From the NCBI GenBank assembly GCA_030692765.1, contig JAUYUB010000002.1, forward strand, positions 24,735 to 88,734: a stretch of 64,000 nucleotides of DNA, written 5' to 3'. Under the pieces are notes generated by a model. The model saw nothing but the letters and a program-made list of their open reading frames with translations, did no database searches and was not told the DNA's origin. Numbering within the stretch: the stretch's first letter is position 1; each line of letters begins with the position of its first letter. The position numbers were made by a program, and so were the translations under genes. Positions 18,344-28,152 of the stretch are shown here, one piece after another. Source of the stretch: Sulfuricurvum sp. (GTDB taxonomy: Bacteria > Campylobacterota > Campylobacteria > Campylobacterales > Sulfurimonadaceae).

Positions 18344-18423
18344 CACCCGTTGATTGGTTCCAAGTTGGGTTTATAGCCGTTATTGTGATCGGATTTGCCT
18401 GGGTGGCGCTGAAAAGAGAGTAG
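18340..18423 (+). CDS. 27-residue single-helix membrane microprotein coupled to rlmN
   Basis: Its ATG overlaps the rlmN TGA as ATGA, and 27 codons follow to a TAG. The peptide has a short polar N terminus (MTPVDWFQ), one hydrophobic helix ([16 protein letters not shown]) and a basic end (KRE). This is the arrangement of genuine small membrane proteins, and the coupling gives it a translation signal. It is too short for usual gene callers. The function is unknown; conservation has not been tested. Confidence 0.5.
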   Translation: MTPVDWFQVGFIAVIVIGFAWVALKRE

Positions 18424-18425
18424 CA

Positions 18426-19121
18426 TCAAAAGATGTACTTGATCATCGCCTGAAAAACATCATTGTCTTGATGGTAGGTATTTTCATGATAGTAGTGCCA
18501 CTCAGTACCTGCTTCTAATTTCCCCGTTGTTACCCCCACGGATGGAGAGAGATCGAATAAGAGCTGATTTTGGGTTATAAAGTCGATGGTCGTCCAGTCG
18601 CTGAAGCCTTCAAAATGCCATCGTTGCGACAGCGGGACGTAATAGTTTGCTGAAAGCTGATAGGTGTCTTCGCCGATGTTGTGTACTTTTCGATAAAGGT
18701 TTAGTCCAAATACGCTAAATCCTGGAATATTGAGATCGGTTCCAATCCCATACAGCCACGCGTGGTAAGTATCTGAACGATTGTATTGAGCGGCTGCATA
18801 CCACTCTTTGACGATTCCATCGGATGTTGAAACACCAGTTAGTTTATTAAGACTAAGACGGGGAGATATTTCGCCGTATAGATCATTCTTTAGATTGGTA
18901 AACTGCAGTCCTTTTTTGGCATAGGCGTAATCGGCAAACATAAAAAGATCACCATAATCCCATGTGCGGTAGTGTTGTGCGGTCACGGTTTGTTTATGCC
19001 CATCCAGGGTATCTAAAAAGGTAGGTCCTTGGAAGTTACCCTCAAGCAATTGAATCTCACTGGTTGAAAATGCCAAGAGGTGTGAGGCGAGAAATGCCGA
19101 CGTGAGTAAAAGTCGTTTCAT
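18426..19121 (-). CDS. Tsx-like outer-membrane channel protein
   Basis: A 231-residue outer-membrane beta-barrel with a Sec signal peptide cleaved after about residue 18 (LLAFS). Alternating aromatic and polar residues run throughout and the last residue is phenylalanine, as in most barrels. The segment HYRTWDYGDLFMFADYAY resembles the start of Tsx-family nucleoside channels. A role in nucleoside or related uptake is inferred from family likeness only. It lies 15 bases downstream of the SBP-GGDEF gene and is likely co-transcribed with it. Confidence 0.65.
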   Translation of the reverse strand: MKRLLLTSAFLASHLLAFSTSEIQLLEGNFQGPTFLDTLDGHKQTVTAQHYRTWDYGDLFMFADYAYAKKGLQFTNLKNDLYGEISPRLSLNKLTGVSTSDGIVKEWYAAAQYNRSDTYHAWLYGIGTDLNIPGFSVFGLNLYRKVHNIGEDTYQLSANYYVPLSQRWHFEGFSDWTTIDFITQNQLLFDLSPSVGVTTGKLEAGTEWHYYHENTYHQDNDVFQAMIKYIF

Positions 19122-19136
19122 TGGTTTCCTTTTTTG

Positions 19137-20702
19137 TTAGTTATTTTTGGCGAGCGTGATGCGATTTCGCCCGTTCGCCTTGCTCTCGTAAAGGGCGTCA
19201 TCGGCTTTTTTGATTAGCTCGTCTTGGGTCTCCAGGAAAGTGATGCACGATGCAATCCCTCCTGAGATTGTGATCGTAATCTCTTTATTATTGTACTTTG
19301 TGACGATGTTTTCAATATTTTTACGGCACTCTTCCATTCGCTCAAATGCTTGATCTGCCGGCATCCCAGGCATAACGATAATGAACTCTTCACCACCGAA
19401 GCGGCAGACGAAATCGTTTTGACGGATGGAGCTTGTAATGCACGTTGCGATATTTTTGAGTACCTGGTCCCCTGCACTATGACCATAGGTATCGTTGATG
19501 ACTTTAAAGTGATCTAAATCGAGCATGACAATGGATAGGTCACTTAAGTCACGAGACGCCCGTGAGATCTCTCTTGGGAGTGTCTCGTCCATGTAGCGGC
19601 GATTGTAAATCCCTGTCAGAGAATCGCGTATTGCTTGTTCTTTGATGATAAGATTAAGTCGGTAAATATACCCAGCAACGGCAGCTATGGCAGCAAGAAG
19701 AAGCAATGTAATGCCAAGCAGATAATAGAGCCATTTGTTATCCACAGATACCGTTGGATCGTATAAAAATCCTTCTGGAATATCTGCCGATGTGCCAAAT
19801 CCTAATTGTTGATACGTCTTGGCGATGCGTTCCCAGCGTGTAGGATTCATGTGACCTATTTCGATGAGGTCCGGTTCCATGAGATGACGGATGGCCTGGG
19901 CTTCAAAGCGGAGATGGTCACGCGTTTTGGCTTTCGTATAATCGTGTAAAATAACATCTATGGTCTCTTCCGGGTGTGCGAGTGCATAGGCCCAGCCGCG
20001 TAAACTCGCATCTCGGAATGCTTTAACCCGTTGGGGATGACTTTTGAGTTCCTCATCGCTGGTAAACAGACAGTCACTGTAAAAATCAATACCGTATTTA
20101 CGCGGATCAATGATAACGTATTCGATACCTTGTTGTTTTAGGTAATAGGGCTCATTGGTCGAGTAACCGTTGAAAGCATCGACTTTTCTTTGAATCAAAT
20201 CATTAATATCAAAGCTGCTTTCTATAATATTGAGTTTGTTGATATCAACGCCTTCATTTTTAAAGAGGGCCATGAGTTCCGTATTTTCAATATTTTTGGT
20301 CATCATCAGCCGTTTATCAAGCAAATCTCTTACAGTCGAAAGGCCCGAATCTTTTCGCAGAATCCAAACATTCGGGGAACTTTGAAACAGTGCGGCCAAT
20401 GCCACGACGGGTTTGCCATTTTGACGCTCATTGATAAGTCCGGAGTTGCCAACACCGTACTGTGCACGCCCAGAGACAACTTCATCTACGGGATGAGGAT
20501 TCGTATCACCGACTTCTAAAATACGAACTTTGAGTCCTGCATCACGATAGTAGCCTTTGTGGGCTGCCATATAATAACCGGCGAATTGAAACTGATGAAG
20601 CCAGCGTAACTGAAGCGTTACCTCTTCTAGTGGCTTAGAAAAAAGAGAAGAAGGGAACAGTAAAATTCCCAAAAGTAGGAGAAAAATATGTCTTTTGATC
20701 AT
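19137..20702 (-). CDS. THI5/NMT1-type substrate-binding domain fused to a GGDEF diguanylate cyclase
   Basis: A membrane receptor of 521 residues. After a signal segment, residues ~25-310 form an NMT1/THI5-like periplasmic binding domain (LQLRWLHQFQFAGYYMAAHKGYY is typical). A membrane helix at about 327-350 leads to a GGDEF domain with DLDHFKVINDTYGHSAGDQ and the active loop FGGEEF. Known THI5-like proteins bind pyrimidine precursors of thiamine, so the ligand may be a pyrimidine. Ligand binding would alter c-di-GMP synthesis. Its upstream region contains the (TCTA)11 repeat, about 80 bases before the start. Confidence 0.88.
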   Translation of the reverse strand: MIKRHIFLLLLGILLFPSSLFSKPLEEVTLQLRWLHQFQFAGYYMAAHKGYYRDAGLKVRILEVGDTNPHPVDEVVSGRAQYGVGNSGLINERQNGKPVVALAALFQSSPNVWILRKDSGLSTVRDLLDKRLMMTKNIENTELMALFKNEGVDINKLNIIESSFDINDLIQRKVDAFNGYSTNEPYYLKQQGIEYVIIDPRKYGIDFYSDCLFTSDEELKSHPQRVKAFRDASLRGWAYALAHPEETIDVILHDYTKAKTRDHLRFEAQAIRHLMEPDLIEIGHMNPTRWERIAKTYQQLGFGTSADIPEGFLYDPTVSVDNKWLYYLLGITLLLLAAIAAVAGYIYRLNLIIKEQAIRDSLTGIYNRRYMDETLPREISRASRDLSDLSIVMLDLDHFKVINDTYGHSAGDQVLKNIATCITSSIRQNDFVCRFGGEEFIIVMPGMPADQAFERMEECRKNIENIVTKYNNKEITITISGGIASCITFLETQDELIKKADDALYESKANGRNRITLAKNN

Positions 20703-20782
20703 GATAGCGACCTACTATATGCATATTCATTATAATTTAATTCATCAAGTATACCTAAAAATTATTAGAAATAAATCATAAT

Positions 20783-21670
<888 letters not shown>

Positions 21671-21693
21671 GCTCAAAGCTTCTTTTTGTTTAA

Positions 21694-21699
21694 ATTATA
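21694..21699 (-). promoter_or_regulatory. -10 box of the M23 peptidase gene
   Basis: TATAAT on the minus strand, 23 bases before the start codon. Confidence 0.4.
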
Positions 21700-21733
21700 A
21701 TATATTTATGCTTGAAATAATTGTAGGAATGGG

Positions 21734-21747
21734 CCCTATGTATAGGG
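21734..21747. promoter_or_regulatory. Palindrome in the divergent control region of the chemosensory cluster
   Basis: CCCTATGTATAGGG is a perfect 14-base palindrome between the M23 peptidase and the chemosensory operon, in an otherwise AT-rich gap of about 230 bases. It may be a repressor site acting on either direction. I see no sigma-54 or sigma-28 consensus upstream of the chemosensory genes. Confidence 0.35.
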
Positions 21748-21903
21748 TACTATTTTTATGAGCCAAGCGAGATGTTTTAGGCTTAAAATCGATAAATTAA
21801 ATTATTTTTAAAAATCAGCAACATTTTTCAAAAGTATAAGTTTTTCTTCAGATAGTTACCGCTATGCTACCCCTTATTAAGGTTTTAATTGAAGGGGTTA
21901 ACA

Positions 21904-22332
21904 ATGGCAAGAACGGATGATGCACCCAATACAGAAGGGCTTACATTTTTAGATGATGGCGAAATGCTCTATGATGATTTATATTTATTATCTGAAACGG
22001 ATGAAAAAGGGATCATTACCTATGTGAGCGATTCCTTCGCAAAAGTTGCTGGATGGAAAGGGGAAGACCTTGTGGGTCAGCCTCATAACTGCGTTCGCCA
22101 TCCTGATATGCCGCGTGCGGCATTTCGTTCATTATGGGACGATGTTCAGGCAAAAGGTTTTTGGACCGGATACGTTAAAAATGCTCGTAAAGGCGGGGGA
22201 CATTACTGGGTATACGCAACTGTTTTGCGTTCAACCGATAAAAACGGAAATATTAAATATGTTTCTATTCGTATCAAACCATCACGTGAAGATATTAAAA
22301 AAGCAGAAGCGCTCTACGCGACACTGGATTAA
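21904..22332 (+). CDS. Stand-alone Aer/CetB-type PAS sensor protein
   Basis: A 142-residue soluble protein made of a single PAS domain. Residues ~28-125 include TDEKGIITYVSDSFAKVAGW, GQPHNCVRHPDMPRAAF and GFWTGYVKNARKGGGHYWVYATV, the consensus of Aer-type PAS domains that bind FAD or heme and sense redox or oxygen. There is no membrane segment and no signalling helix of its own, so the signal must pass to a partner, most likely the receptor encoded 9 bases downstream. Campylobacter CetB works in trans with CetA in this way. Start at ATG 21904 after AAGGGG; a TTG five codons upstream is less likely. Confidence 0.88.
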   Translation: MARTDDAPNTEGLTFLDDGEMLYDDLYLLSETDEKGIITYVSDSFAKVAGWKGEDLVGQPHNCVRHPDMPRAAFRSLWDDVQAKGFWTGYVKNARKGGGHYWVYATVLRSTDKNGNIKYVSIRIKPSREDIKKAEALYATLD

Positions 22333-22341
22333 GGAGTAATT

Positions 22342-24225
22342 ATGGCACTAGTAAGACGAACAGAGCATGCACCCGCAGCAGTAGGAAGCGTTAGCCCAGA
22401 CAAGAGACGTCAGCGTACATTGGCAAAACAGCAACAAATATCAGAAAGTATCGCCGGAGTAGCTACGACTATTTTGGGAAATGCACAAGAGAGCGTTAGT
22501 GCGATTGAGCAACTCAAAAGCTCGATGGAACAAATCGCGACAGCAGCAGAAGAGAACAGCGGTGCGAGCGAACAAGCGCTTAAAAATGTACGCTCTATAC
22601 ACTCGAATATCGGGCGTATGACAACGAGCATTGATACGGTTATCTCTTCGACACTGGTAACGGGCGATAATATCATGGCTGCTGTTGGAACGATCAACAC
22701 TTCGGTTGCGCGTATGTCGCAGGCGGTTAATGTTGCTAAGACGTCTTCTACCAAATCAGAAGAGCTCAAAATTTCTTCTGAAAATATCGGAGAAGCGGTT
22801 GGATTCATCGCAAAAATTGCCGATCAGACCAATCTTTTGGCACTGAATGCCGCGATCGAAGCCAGCCGTGCAAAAGAGCATGGAAAAGGGTTCGCGGTTG
22901 TCGCAGATGAAACCCGTGCACTTGCCGGTGAATCAGAAAAAAATGCCGATTTTATTTCCAACTTGGTCAATAAAATTCAAGAAAGCATTGATAATATTAT
23001 CAAAAGTATTCTGAGTACAACGGGTATCATTGAGCAGACCGGTGGACGCGGGTCTGCATTGAGCTTCAAAATGGAAGAGCTTACAAAGATCGCTGTTTAC
23101 TCTGTAGAAGCAGCGCGAAATATGAGCAGCTATACGCAAAGTCTCGGTCAATCTGTTGTGCAGATCAGTGATGGTTCCAAAGAGATTGCAGACGCTTCAA
23201 GTGAAATCGCCAAATCCGTTGAACGTACCCTCAACAGCATCGAAATGCAGTCCAATTCATTGGTTCAAACCGAAGAAGACATCAAAGAGCTCAACAATCT
23301 CTCTGAAGAGTTGAAATTTTCAACGGATACGATGAAATCGGCGGAAGAGATTGCGGCTTCTGCCGATGCGATCAGCTCAAGCATGGACGACATTCAAAAC
23401 TCACTCAAAGAAGTAACGAGCGGTTTGAATCAAATCGAAGCTTCTTCTCAGGCAACCAACCAAAGCGCACTTTTGAATAAAGAGCTTTTTGAAAGCGGGC
23501 TTTCTGCATCAAAAGACATCAGTAAGCTTATCGAGATCGCTCGTCGTAACTTTGATTTGCTTAAAACATCTTTTGGGGATGTAAAAGGTCAGATGAACGG
23601 TATTAGCAATGATTTTACTAATTCAATTACAGAGGGAAGCAGTGCAAGCGGTGAGCTTGATGTGATTGTCAAAGAGACACGCAATGTCGATAAAACGGTT
23701 GGTAGCATCTCTAACAGTATTATTCAGCTTAACATGTTGGCGATCAGCGGTTCCATTGAAGCTGCACGTGCGGGTGATTTTGGTAAAGGATTTGCGGTTG
23801 TTAGTGCGGATATCCGTAACTTGGCAAAAGATTCCGAGTCTAACACTGAGAAGATCAATGATACCATCGAGTCTATGAATGCAGAGATCGATACGGTTCG
23901 TACAGATTGGATTAAACTGTTGATCAATCAAGAAGGTGAAAAAGAGCAAATCGGAACATTGATCCATGAGATCGATAAAATCACAACGATGTTGATTGAT
24001 TTGCTTGATCGCTTTACAGGGCTTAAAACGATTAATGACCAAAATATTGAGGGGCTTAATCAAGGCCTTATCGGCATCAGTGAGATTCAAAAAGCGGTCG
24101 AGCTTTCAGCACGCAATGCACAAGAGTCTCGCAAAGCAAGTGAATTGATTATTGAGACGGTTAGCCATATCGGCGAGGGTGTCGAAGAACTCGCTGTGAT
24201 GGCTGACGAACTTCAACAGGGGTAA
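22342..24225 (+). CDS. Soluble chemoreceptor with two MCP signalling tips (DosM-like)
   Basis: A 627-residue chemoreceptor without any membrane helix. Unusually it has two receptor hairpin tips: DQTNLLALNAAIEASRA from residue 161 with GKGFAVVADETRALA, and NMLAISGSIEAARAG from residue 464 with GKGFAVVSADIRNLA. Long heptad coiled coils surround both. The first tip keeps the canonical CheA/CheW contact sequence; the second is altered (QLN for QTN). Double-signalling receptors of this kind, such as Vibrio cholerae DosM, bridge sandwiched cytoplasmic arrays. The N terminus is strongly basic (VRR, DKRRQR), which could contact a ParA protein. Confidence 0.88.
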   Translation: MALVRRTEHAPAAVGSVSPDKRRQRTLAKQQQISESIAGVATTILGNAQESVSAIEQLKSSMEQIATAAEENSGASEQALKNVRSIHSNIGRMTTSIDTVISSTLVTGDNIMAAVGTINTSVARMSQAVNVAKTSSTKSEELKISSENIGEAVGFIAKIADQTNLLALNAAIEASRAKEHGKGFAVVADETRALAGESEKNADFISNLVNKIQESIDNIIKSILSTTGIIEQTGGRGSALSFKMEELTKIAVYSVEAARNMSSYTQSLGQSVVQISDGSKEIADASSEIAKSVERTLNSIEMQSNSLVQTEEDIKELNNLSEELKFSTDTMKSAEEIAASADAISSSMDDIQNSLKEVTSGLNQIEASSQATNQSALLNKELFESGLSASKDISKLIEIARRNFDLLKTSFGDVKGQMNGISNDFTNSITEGSSASGELDVIVKETRNVDKTVGSISNSIIQLNMLAISGSIEAARAGDFGKGFAVVSADIRNLAKDSESNTEKINDTIESMNAEIDTVRTDWIKLLINQEGEKEQIGTLIHEIDKITTMLIDLLDRFTGLKTINDQNIEGLNQGLIGISEIQKAVELSARNAQESRKASELIIETVSHIGEGVEELAVMADELQQG

Positions 24226-24229
24226 TTCT

Positions 24230-25606
24230 ATGCGTATCGAAGAGATTTTGATTATTCGCCATAATGAGGTTTCATTTGGTATTTCTACTGCGTTGATCGG
24301 TCAAATTCTTCGTGTTCCGGATATTACCAGTTTGGCATTGAGCCCTTATGAAGTGCGCGGCTTATGCGCCGTTGGCGGAGGGATTGTTACCTTGTTGGAT
24401 TTCAACCTTTTGCTGGGGCTGGACCCTTGCAGCGGGTTGGATCAGGGGAATCGAGTTATCACGTTGAATAATGAGATGAGCGCATTGGCACTGCTTGTGG
24501 ATGAAGTGACCGTTTCATTAACAATCGAGCAGGACAAGATTGAGTATTTAGATGTTACAGATGATGCGATCATCGCGATTGTTCATCATGAAGATACGCT
24601 GATCCAAGTGGTTAGCCTTGAGTACGTTATCGGGGCAATCCGTTCTGTGAAGGTATCCGCTCAAGCGGTTGTTGAAAAAAGCAGCTACGAGGCTGAATCA
24701 TCCGTAAAAGCGGAAGATAAAAGCCGCTACCTTGTTTTTAAGATGGGGTCAGAAGAATATGCCCTCCCTATTGATGAGTTAAGAGAGATTTTAAATGCGG
24801 ATGTCACGATTACCGCCATGGCGGGTTCAAATGATGAGATTATCGGCATGATGTCTTTACGCGAAGAATTGGTCGTCATTGCTGATTTACGTCTTTTTTA
24901 TGGTTTTGAGCCCAAATCGGGAGAAAAAAATCGTATTATGATCATCCAGATGGGCAACAAGACGTTGGGATTGATGATCGATGAGATTGTAGACATTCAT
25001 GAATTTTCCAAAGGAGATTTGGATTCACTGGGCACCAGTAATGATGATAAACGTATTGGCGGAGTTATCCATAATGGAGAGAAGCTCATCTCGCTTATCT
25101 CAAACAGTGCGATTGCATCTTTACTTGAGCGAAACAGTGACATCATCGTCTCTAATGATGTAACTGTGGTGGGTGAAGATACGGCAGAGTTGGTAGAAGT
25201 GGTGATTTTTAAACTTGGGAATGAAGAGTATGCGTTTAGTATCGAAGAGGTTGCGGAGATCATTGATATGACTCCTGTCACTCCTGTGGCCAATGCTTCT
25301 GAGATGGTGGATGGAATCATCAACATACGAGGACAAATTGTGACCATCGGTTCTTTGCACAAACGCTTGGGAATAAAAATCCCTACGGATGTGGATCAGA
25401 AAATTATTATATGTCATGCGCCAAAAGGACGGATTGGATTTTTTGTGAATACCGTGAGTGATGTTCTTTCCATTGATCCTGCACAGATGAGAGATGAAGA
25501 GAGCGCTGATGGGCTTTTTTCGAATGTCATCCATTTAGATGAAGGTAAACGGCTAGTTTTACTGTTTAATCGTAATATTTCACAACTATTGGAAAGCGCT
25601 GCATGA
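24230..25606 (+). CDS. Scaffold protein with three CheW domains
   Basis: The 458 residues divide into three CheW folds at about 1-140, 165-305 and 315-455. Each shows the beta-barrel pattern with a core like GLCAVGGGIVTLLDFN, GMMSLREELVVIADLR and GIINIRGQIVTIGSLH. A linker of charged residues separates the first two. CheW domains tie receptors to CheA; a triple version could cross-link array rings or several receptors. It begins 4 bases after the receptor stop and overlaps cheB by 4 bases, so it is part of the same coupled unit. Confidence 0.85.
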   Translation: MRIEEILIIRHNEVSFGISTALIGQILRVPDITSLALSPYEVRGLCAVGGGIVTLLDFNLLLGLDPCSGLDQGNRVITLNNEMSALALLVDEVTVSLTIEQDKIEYLDVTDDAIIAIVHHEDTLIQVVSLEYVIGAIRSVKVSAQAVVEKSSYEAESSVKAEDKSRYLVFKMGSEEYALPIDELREILNADVTITAMAGSNDEIIGMMSLREELVVIADLRLFYGFEPKSGEKNRIMIIQMGNKTLGLMIDEIVDIHEFSKGDLDSLGTSNDDKRIGGVIHNGEKLISLISNSAIASLLERNSDIIVSNDVTVVGEDTAELVEVVIFKLGNEEYAFSIEEVAEIIDMTPVTPVANASEMVDGIINIRGQIVTIGSLHKRLGIKIPTDVDQKIIICHAPKGRIGFFVNTVSDVLSIDPAQMRDEESADGLFSNVIHLDEGKRLVLLFNRNISQLLESAA

Positions 25607-26661
25607 AAAGAATCTTGATAGCAGATGATTCGGCATTGGTTAGAAAACAAATAACAGAGATCGTAGGCGATCTTGGATTTGAAATTGACACGGCACGTAA
25701 CGGCGCTGAAGCGGTAGAAAAAGCAACTGCGACTCAATACGATGTTATAACGATGGACATCAATATGCCGATCATGGATGGTCTTACGGCGGTACGTAAA
25801 ATTATGGAAATACGCCCGACACCGATTTTGATGATTAGTTCTTTGACTACTGAAAGTGCTAAAATCACCATGGAAGCGCTTGATGCAGGTGCTGTTGACT
25901 ATATCTCAAAACCCGGAACAATGAATGTGGGGCGTAATGAAAATACAGAAGACATTGTCCAAAAAGTGACGTCTCTGAGTCGTATCCCGCCGCGTCGTTT
26001 GAAAACAATGACCCGCCGCAGTGTTGTACGTGAACGTCCTGTAAGTGTTCGGGAAGCAACACGGATAGAAAATAAATCGACGGCTGATGTGACTAAAATA
26101 TTATTGATCGGCGCATCAACGGGCGGACCAGGGCTTCTTGAACAGATTTGTACAGCATTGCCCGCAACATTTGGTTATGCTGTCTGCATTGTTCAGCACA
26201 TGCCTGAGCAGTTCACCGCAGCATTTGCGGCGCGATTAGACAAAAACAGTGCATTGCCTGTTATAGAAGCAAAGGATCACATGGAGGTTTACCCTGGTAA
26301 TATTTATCTCGCACGTGGCGGAGTTCACATGCATTTTGCTAAGAAAGTGACGGGAAGAATCGTTATCCGTGAGGAGAAAAACAAAGGAAATCGTTTTTTC
26401 CAGCCCAGCGTTGATGAGATGTTTCACAGTGCACTTAAAGTATTTTCGGGCGATCAGATTGTAGGCGTTTTATTGACAGGAATCGGTGATGACGGTGCAA
26501 ACGGCATGGTTGCGATTAAGCAAGCGGGCGGTTTTACCATTGGAGAAAGTGAAGAGACGGCAACCGTTTACGGAATGCCAAAAGAAGCGTACGATAGAGG
26601 GGGAGTGTCGCAGCAGCTCCCTTTCCCTAAGATTGTACGGGCACTACAGACATTACGCTAA
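25603..26661 (+). CDS. cheB: Chemotaxis methylesterase/deamidase CheB
   Basis: CheB removes receptor methyl groups for adaptation. The N-terminal receiver has RILIADDSALVRK and the phospho-Asp in VITMDINMPIMDG. The C-terminal methylesterase has the catalytic triad in GASTGGPG (Ser), IVQHMPEQFT (His) and GIGDDGANGM (Asp). Length 352 is standard. Its start overlaps the triple-CheW gene. With CheR present, methylation-based adaptation of the soluble receptor is expected. Confidence 0.95.
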   Translation: MKRILIADDSALVRKQITEIVGDLGFEIDTARNGAEAVEKATATQYDVITMDINMPIMDGLTAVRKIMEIRPTPILMISSLTTESAKITMEALDAGAVDYISKPGTMNVGRNENTEDIVQKVTSLSRIPPRRLKTMTRRSVVRERPVSVREATRIENKSTADVTKILLIGASTGGPGLLEQICTALPATFGYAVCIVQHMPEQFTAAFAARLDKNSALPVIEAKDHMEVYPGNIYLARGGVHMHFAKKVTGRIVIREEKNKGNRFFQPSVDEMFHSALKVFSGDQIVGVLLTGIGDDGANGMVAIKQAGGFTIGESEETATVYGMPKEAYDRGGVSQQLPFPKIVRALQTLR

Positions 26662-26671
26662 GGATTAAGGG

Positions 26672-27298
26672 ATGGCACTAGTAAAAAAACATATAGCGCA
26701 AGATGTGGAAGAGCTCCCACAATTTTCAAGGCTTGAAGATGTATTGGAATATTTTCATGAGAATGCGGATAAGTTTGATGAGCAAGGTTATGCAATCGAA
26801 CAAATAGAAATGTTTGACGGCGGCGGGGAAGCGCTTGTGCATATTTTGGTTGACAGCCCTTACGTCCATAAAGACATAGCTTCCAAGATTGCGGCTACTC
26901 TTGCTAAAATGGACGGGAGTCGCGCTCCTATCGAGTCCATTATGGGGTTGCTTAAGGTGCGTAATGCGTACATCCGAAACCTTGGAATCACAACACTTCA
27001 AAGCTATGGCGACGCGATTAAATATTACATCGTTAAATTTTTGATTGGGGATGACCGCGATCTGCGTATTTTTGCGATTAATGTTTTAGGTGATGTTAAT
27101 TTTGCTCAATCCCGTGATATGCTTATCGAACTTCTTGAAAAAGAGAGTGACATCAATGTCGCAATGACAGCTGTAGATTATATGGCTGAGATTGGTGAAG
27201 TGGAGGATATCCCCTTGCTCGAAACACTCAAGAGCAGATTTCAGGATTCGTACGTTACTTTTGCCATTGATAACGCCATCCGCAGTATTCGGGGGTAG
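26672..27298 (+). CDS. HEAT-repeat protein within the chemosensory operon
   Basis: A 208-residue soluble protein. Residues ~105-205 contain HEAT-like helical pairs (DDRDLRIFAINVLGDVNFAQ, SDINVAMTAVDYMAEIGEVE, DSYVTFAIDNAIRSIRG). HEAT repeats bind proteins, so this is probably an adaptor or array accessory. It begins MALVKKHIAQD, and its first 12 bases are identical to those of the double-tip receptor (MALVRR), which may mark a shared docking motif. It sits between cheB and cheR with spacings of 10 and 3 bases. No enzymatic motif is seen. Confidence 0.7.
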   Translation: MALVKKHIAQDVEELPQFSRLEDVLEYFHENADKFDEQGYAIEQIEMFDGGGEALVHILVDSPYVHKDIASKIAATLAKMDGSRAPIESIMGLLKVRNAYIRNLGITTLQSYGDAIKYYIVKFLIGDDRDLRIFAINVLGDVNFAQSRDMLIELLEKESDINVAMTAVDYMAEIGEVEDIPLLETLKSRFQDSYVTFAIDNAIRSIRG

Positions 27299-27301
27299 AT
27301 A

Positions 27302-28132
27302 ATGGAGCCACTTTTGTCAGAGGAAAACTTTCATAAGATGACCGAATATATCTATCGTAAGAGTGGGATATACTTGGAGGTTGACAAGCATTTTGACAAA
27401 CTTTCCAAGTACATTGATGCACGCTGTAAGATTATCGGAGCTGATTCTTTCCGCAAGTATTTTTATACTTTGCGTTTTGATGATAAAGACGGTACAGAGT
27501 TTCAAGCACTTATGAATGGGATGACGGTCAATGAGACCTATTTTTACCGTGAAAAAGAGCAATTTGAGGTGCTGGTCGATCGAATCTTGCCGGAATTACA
27601 CGCAGTAAAGCCAAAAGGGCAGGCTTTACGGATTTTATCTGCGCCAAGTTCTACAGGAGAAGAGCCGTATTCGATGATTTTGCACATTCTTGAAGAAGGG
27701 CGTATTGTTGAGGAACGTGATATTGAAATCGTCGGAATCGATATTGACAGTACGGTAATCGAAAAAGCCAAACTTGGCAAATACTCTGACCGTTCTGTGC
27801 ACGCTATACCAGCCGGAGTACTCGCAAAGTATTTCAAAAAGAAACCTTTAGGCCATGATCTGATTGATGATCTTATAGGCACTGTTGATTTTAAAGTATC
27901 CAATGTCTTCGATAGAGGGGATATGCGAAGATTGGGAAAATTTGATGTTATTTTTTCACGCAACATGCTTATATATTTTGACGATGCCAGCCGAAAAGAA
28001 GTTGCGATGACCTTTTACGATATGCTTAATCCAGGTGGTTATGTCTTATTGGGGCATGCTGAATACATGAGCCGTATCACTTCGGTGTTCAAGGCAAAAA
28101 AAATTGATTCCACATTAATTTATCAAAAATAA
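27302..28132 (+). CDS. cheR: Chemoreceptor methyltransferase CheR
   Basis: CheR methylates receptor glutamates from SAM. The N-terminal helical domain (1-80) ends in NETYFYRE, the usual CheR motif. The SAM site reads SAPSSTGEEPYSM, where the usual Cys of GCSTGEEPYS is changed but the STGEEPYS core is intact. IFSRNMLIYFDDASR and PGGYVLLGHAE follow. There is no pentapeptide-binding insertion recognisable by eye. The length of 276 is normal. Confidence 0.94.
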   Translation: MEPLLSEENFHKMTEYIYRKSGIYLEVDKHFDKLSKYIDARCKIIGADSFRKYFYTLRFDDKDGTEFQALMNGMTVNETYFYREKEQFEVLVDRILPELHAVKPKGQALRILSAPSSTGEEPYSMILHILEEGRIVEERDIEIVGIDIDSTVIEKAKLGKYSDRSVHAIPAGVLAKYFKKKPLGHDLIDDLIGTVDFKVSNVFDRGDMRRLGKFDVIFSRNMLIYFDDASRKEVAMTFYDMLNPGGYVLLGHAEYMSRITSVFKAKKIDSTLIYQK

Positions 28133-28152
28133 ACACATTATAGGAGAACAAA

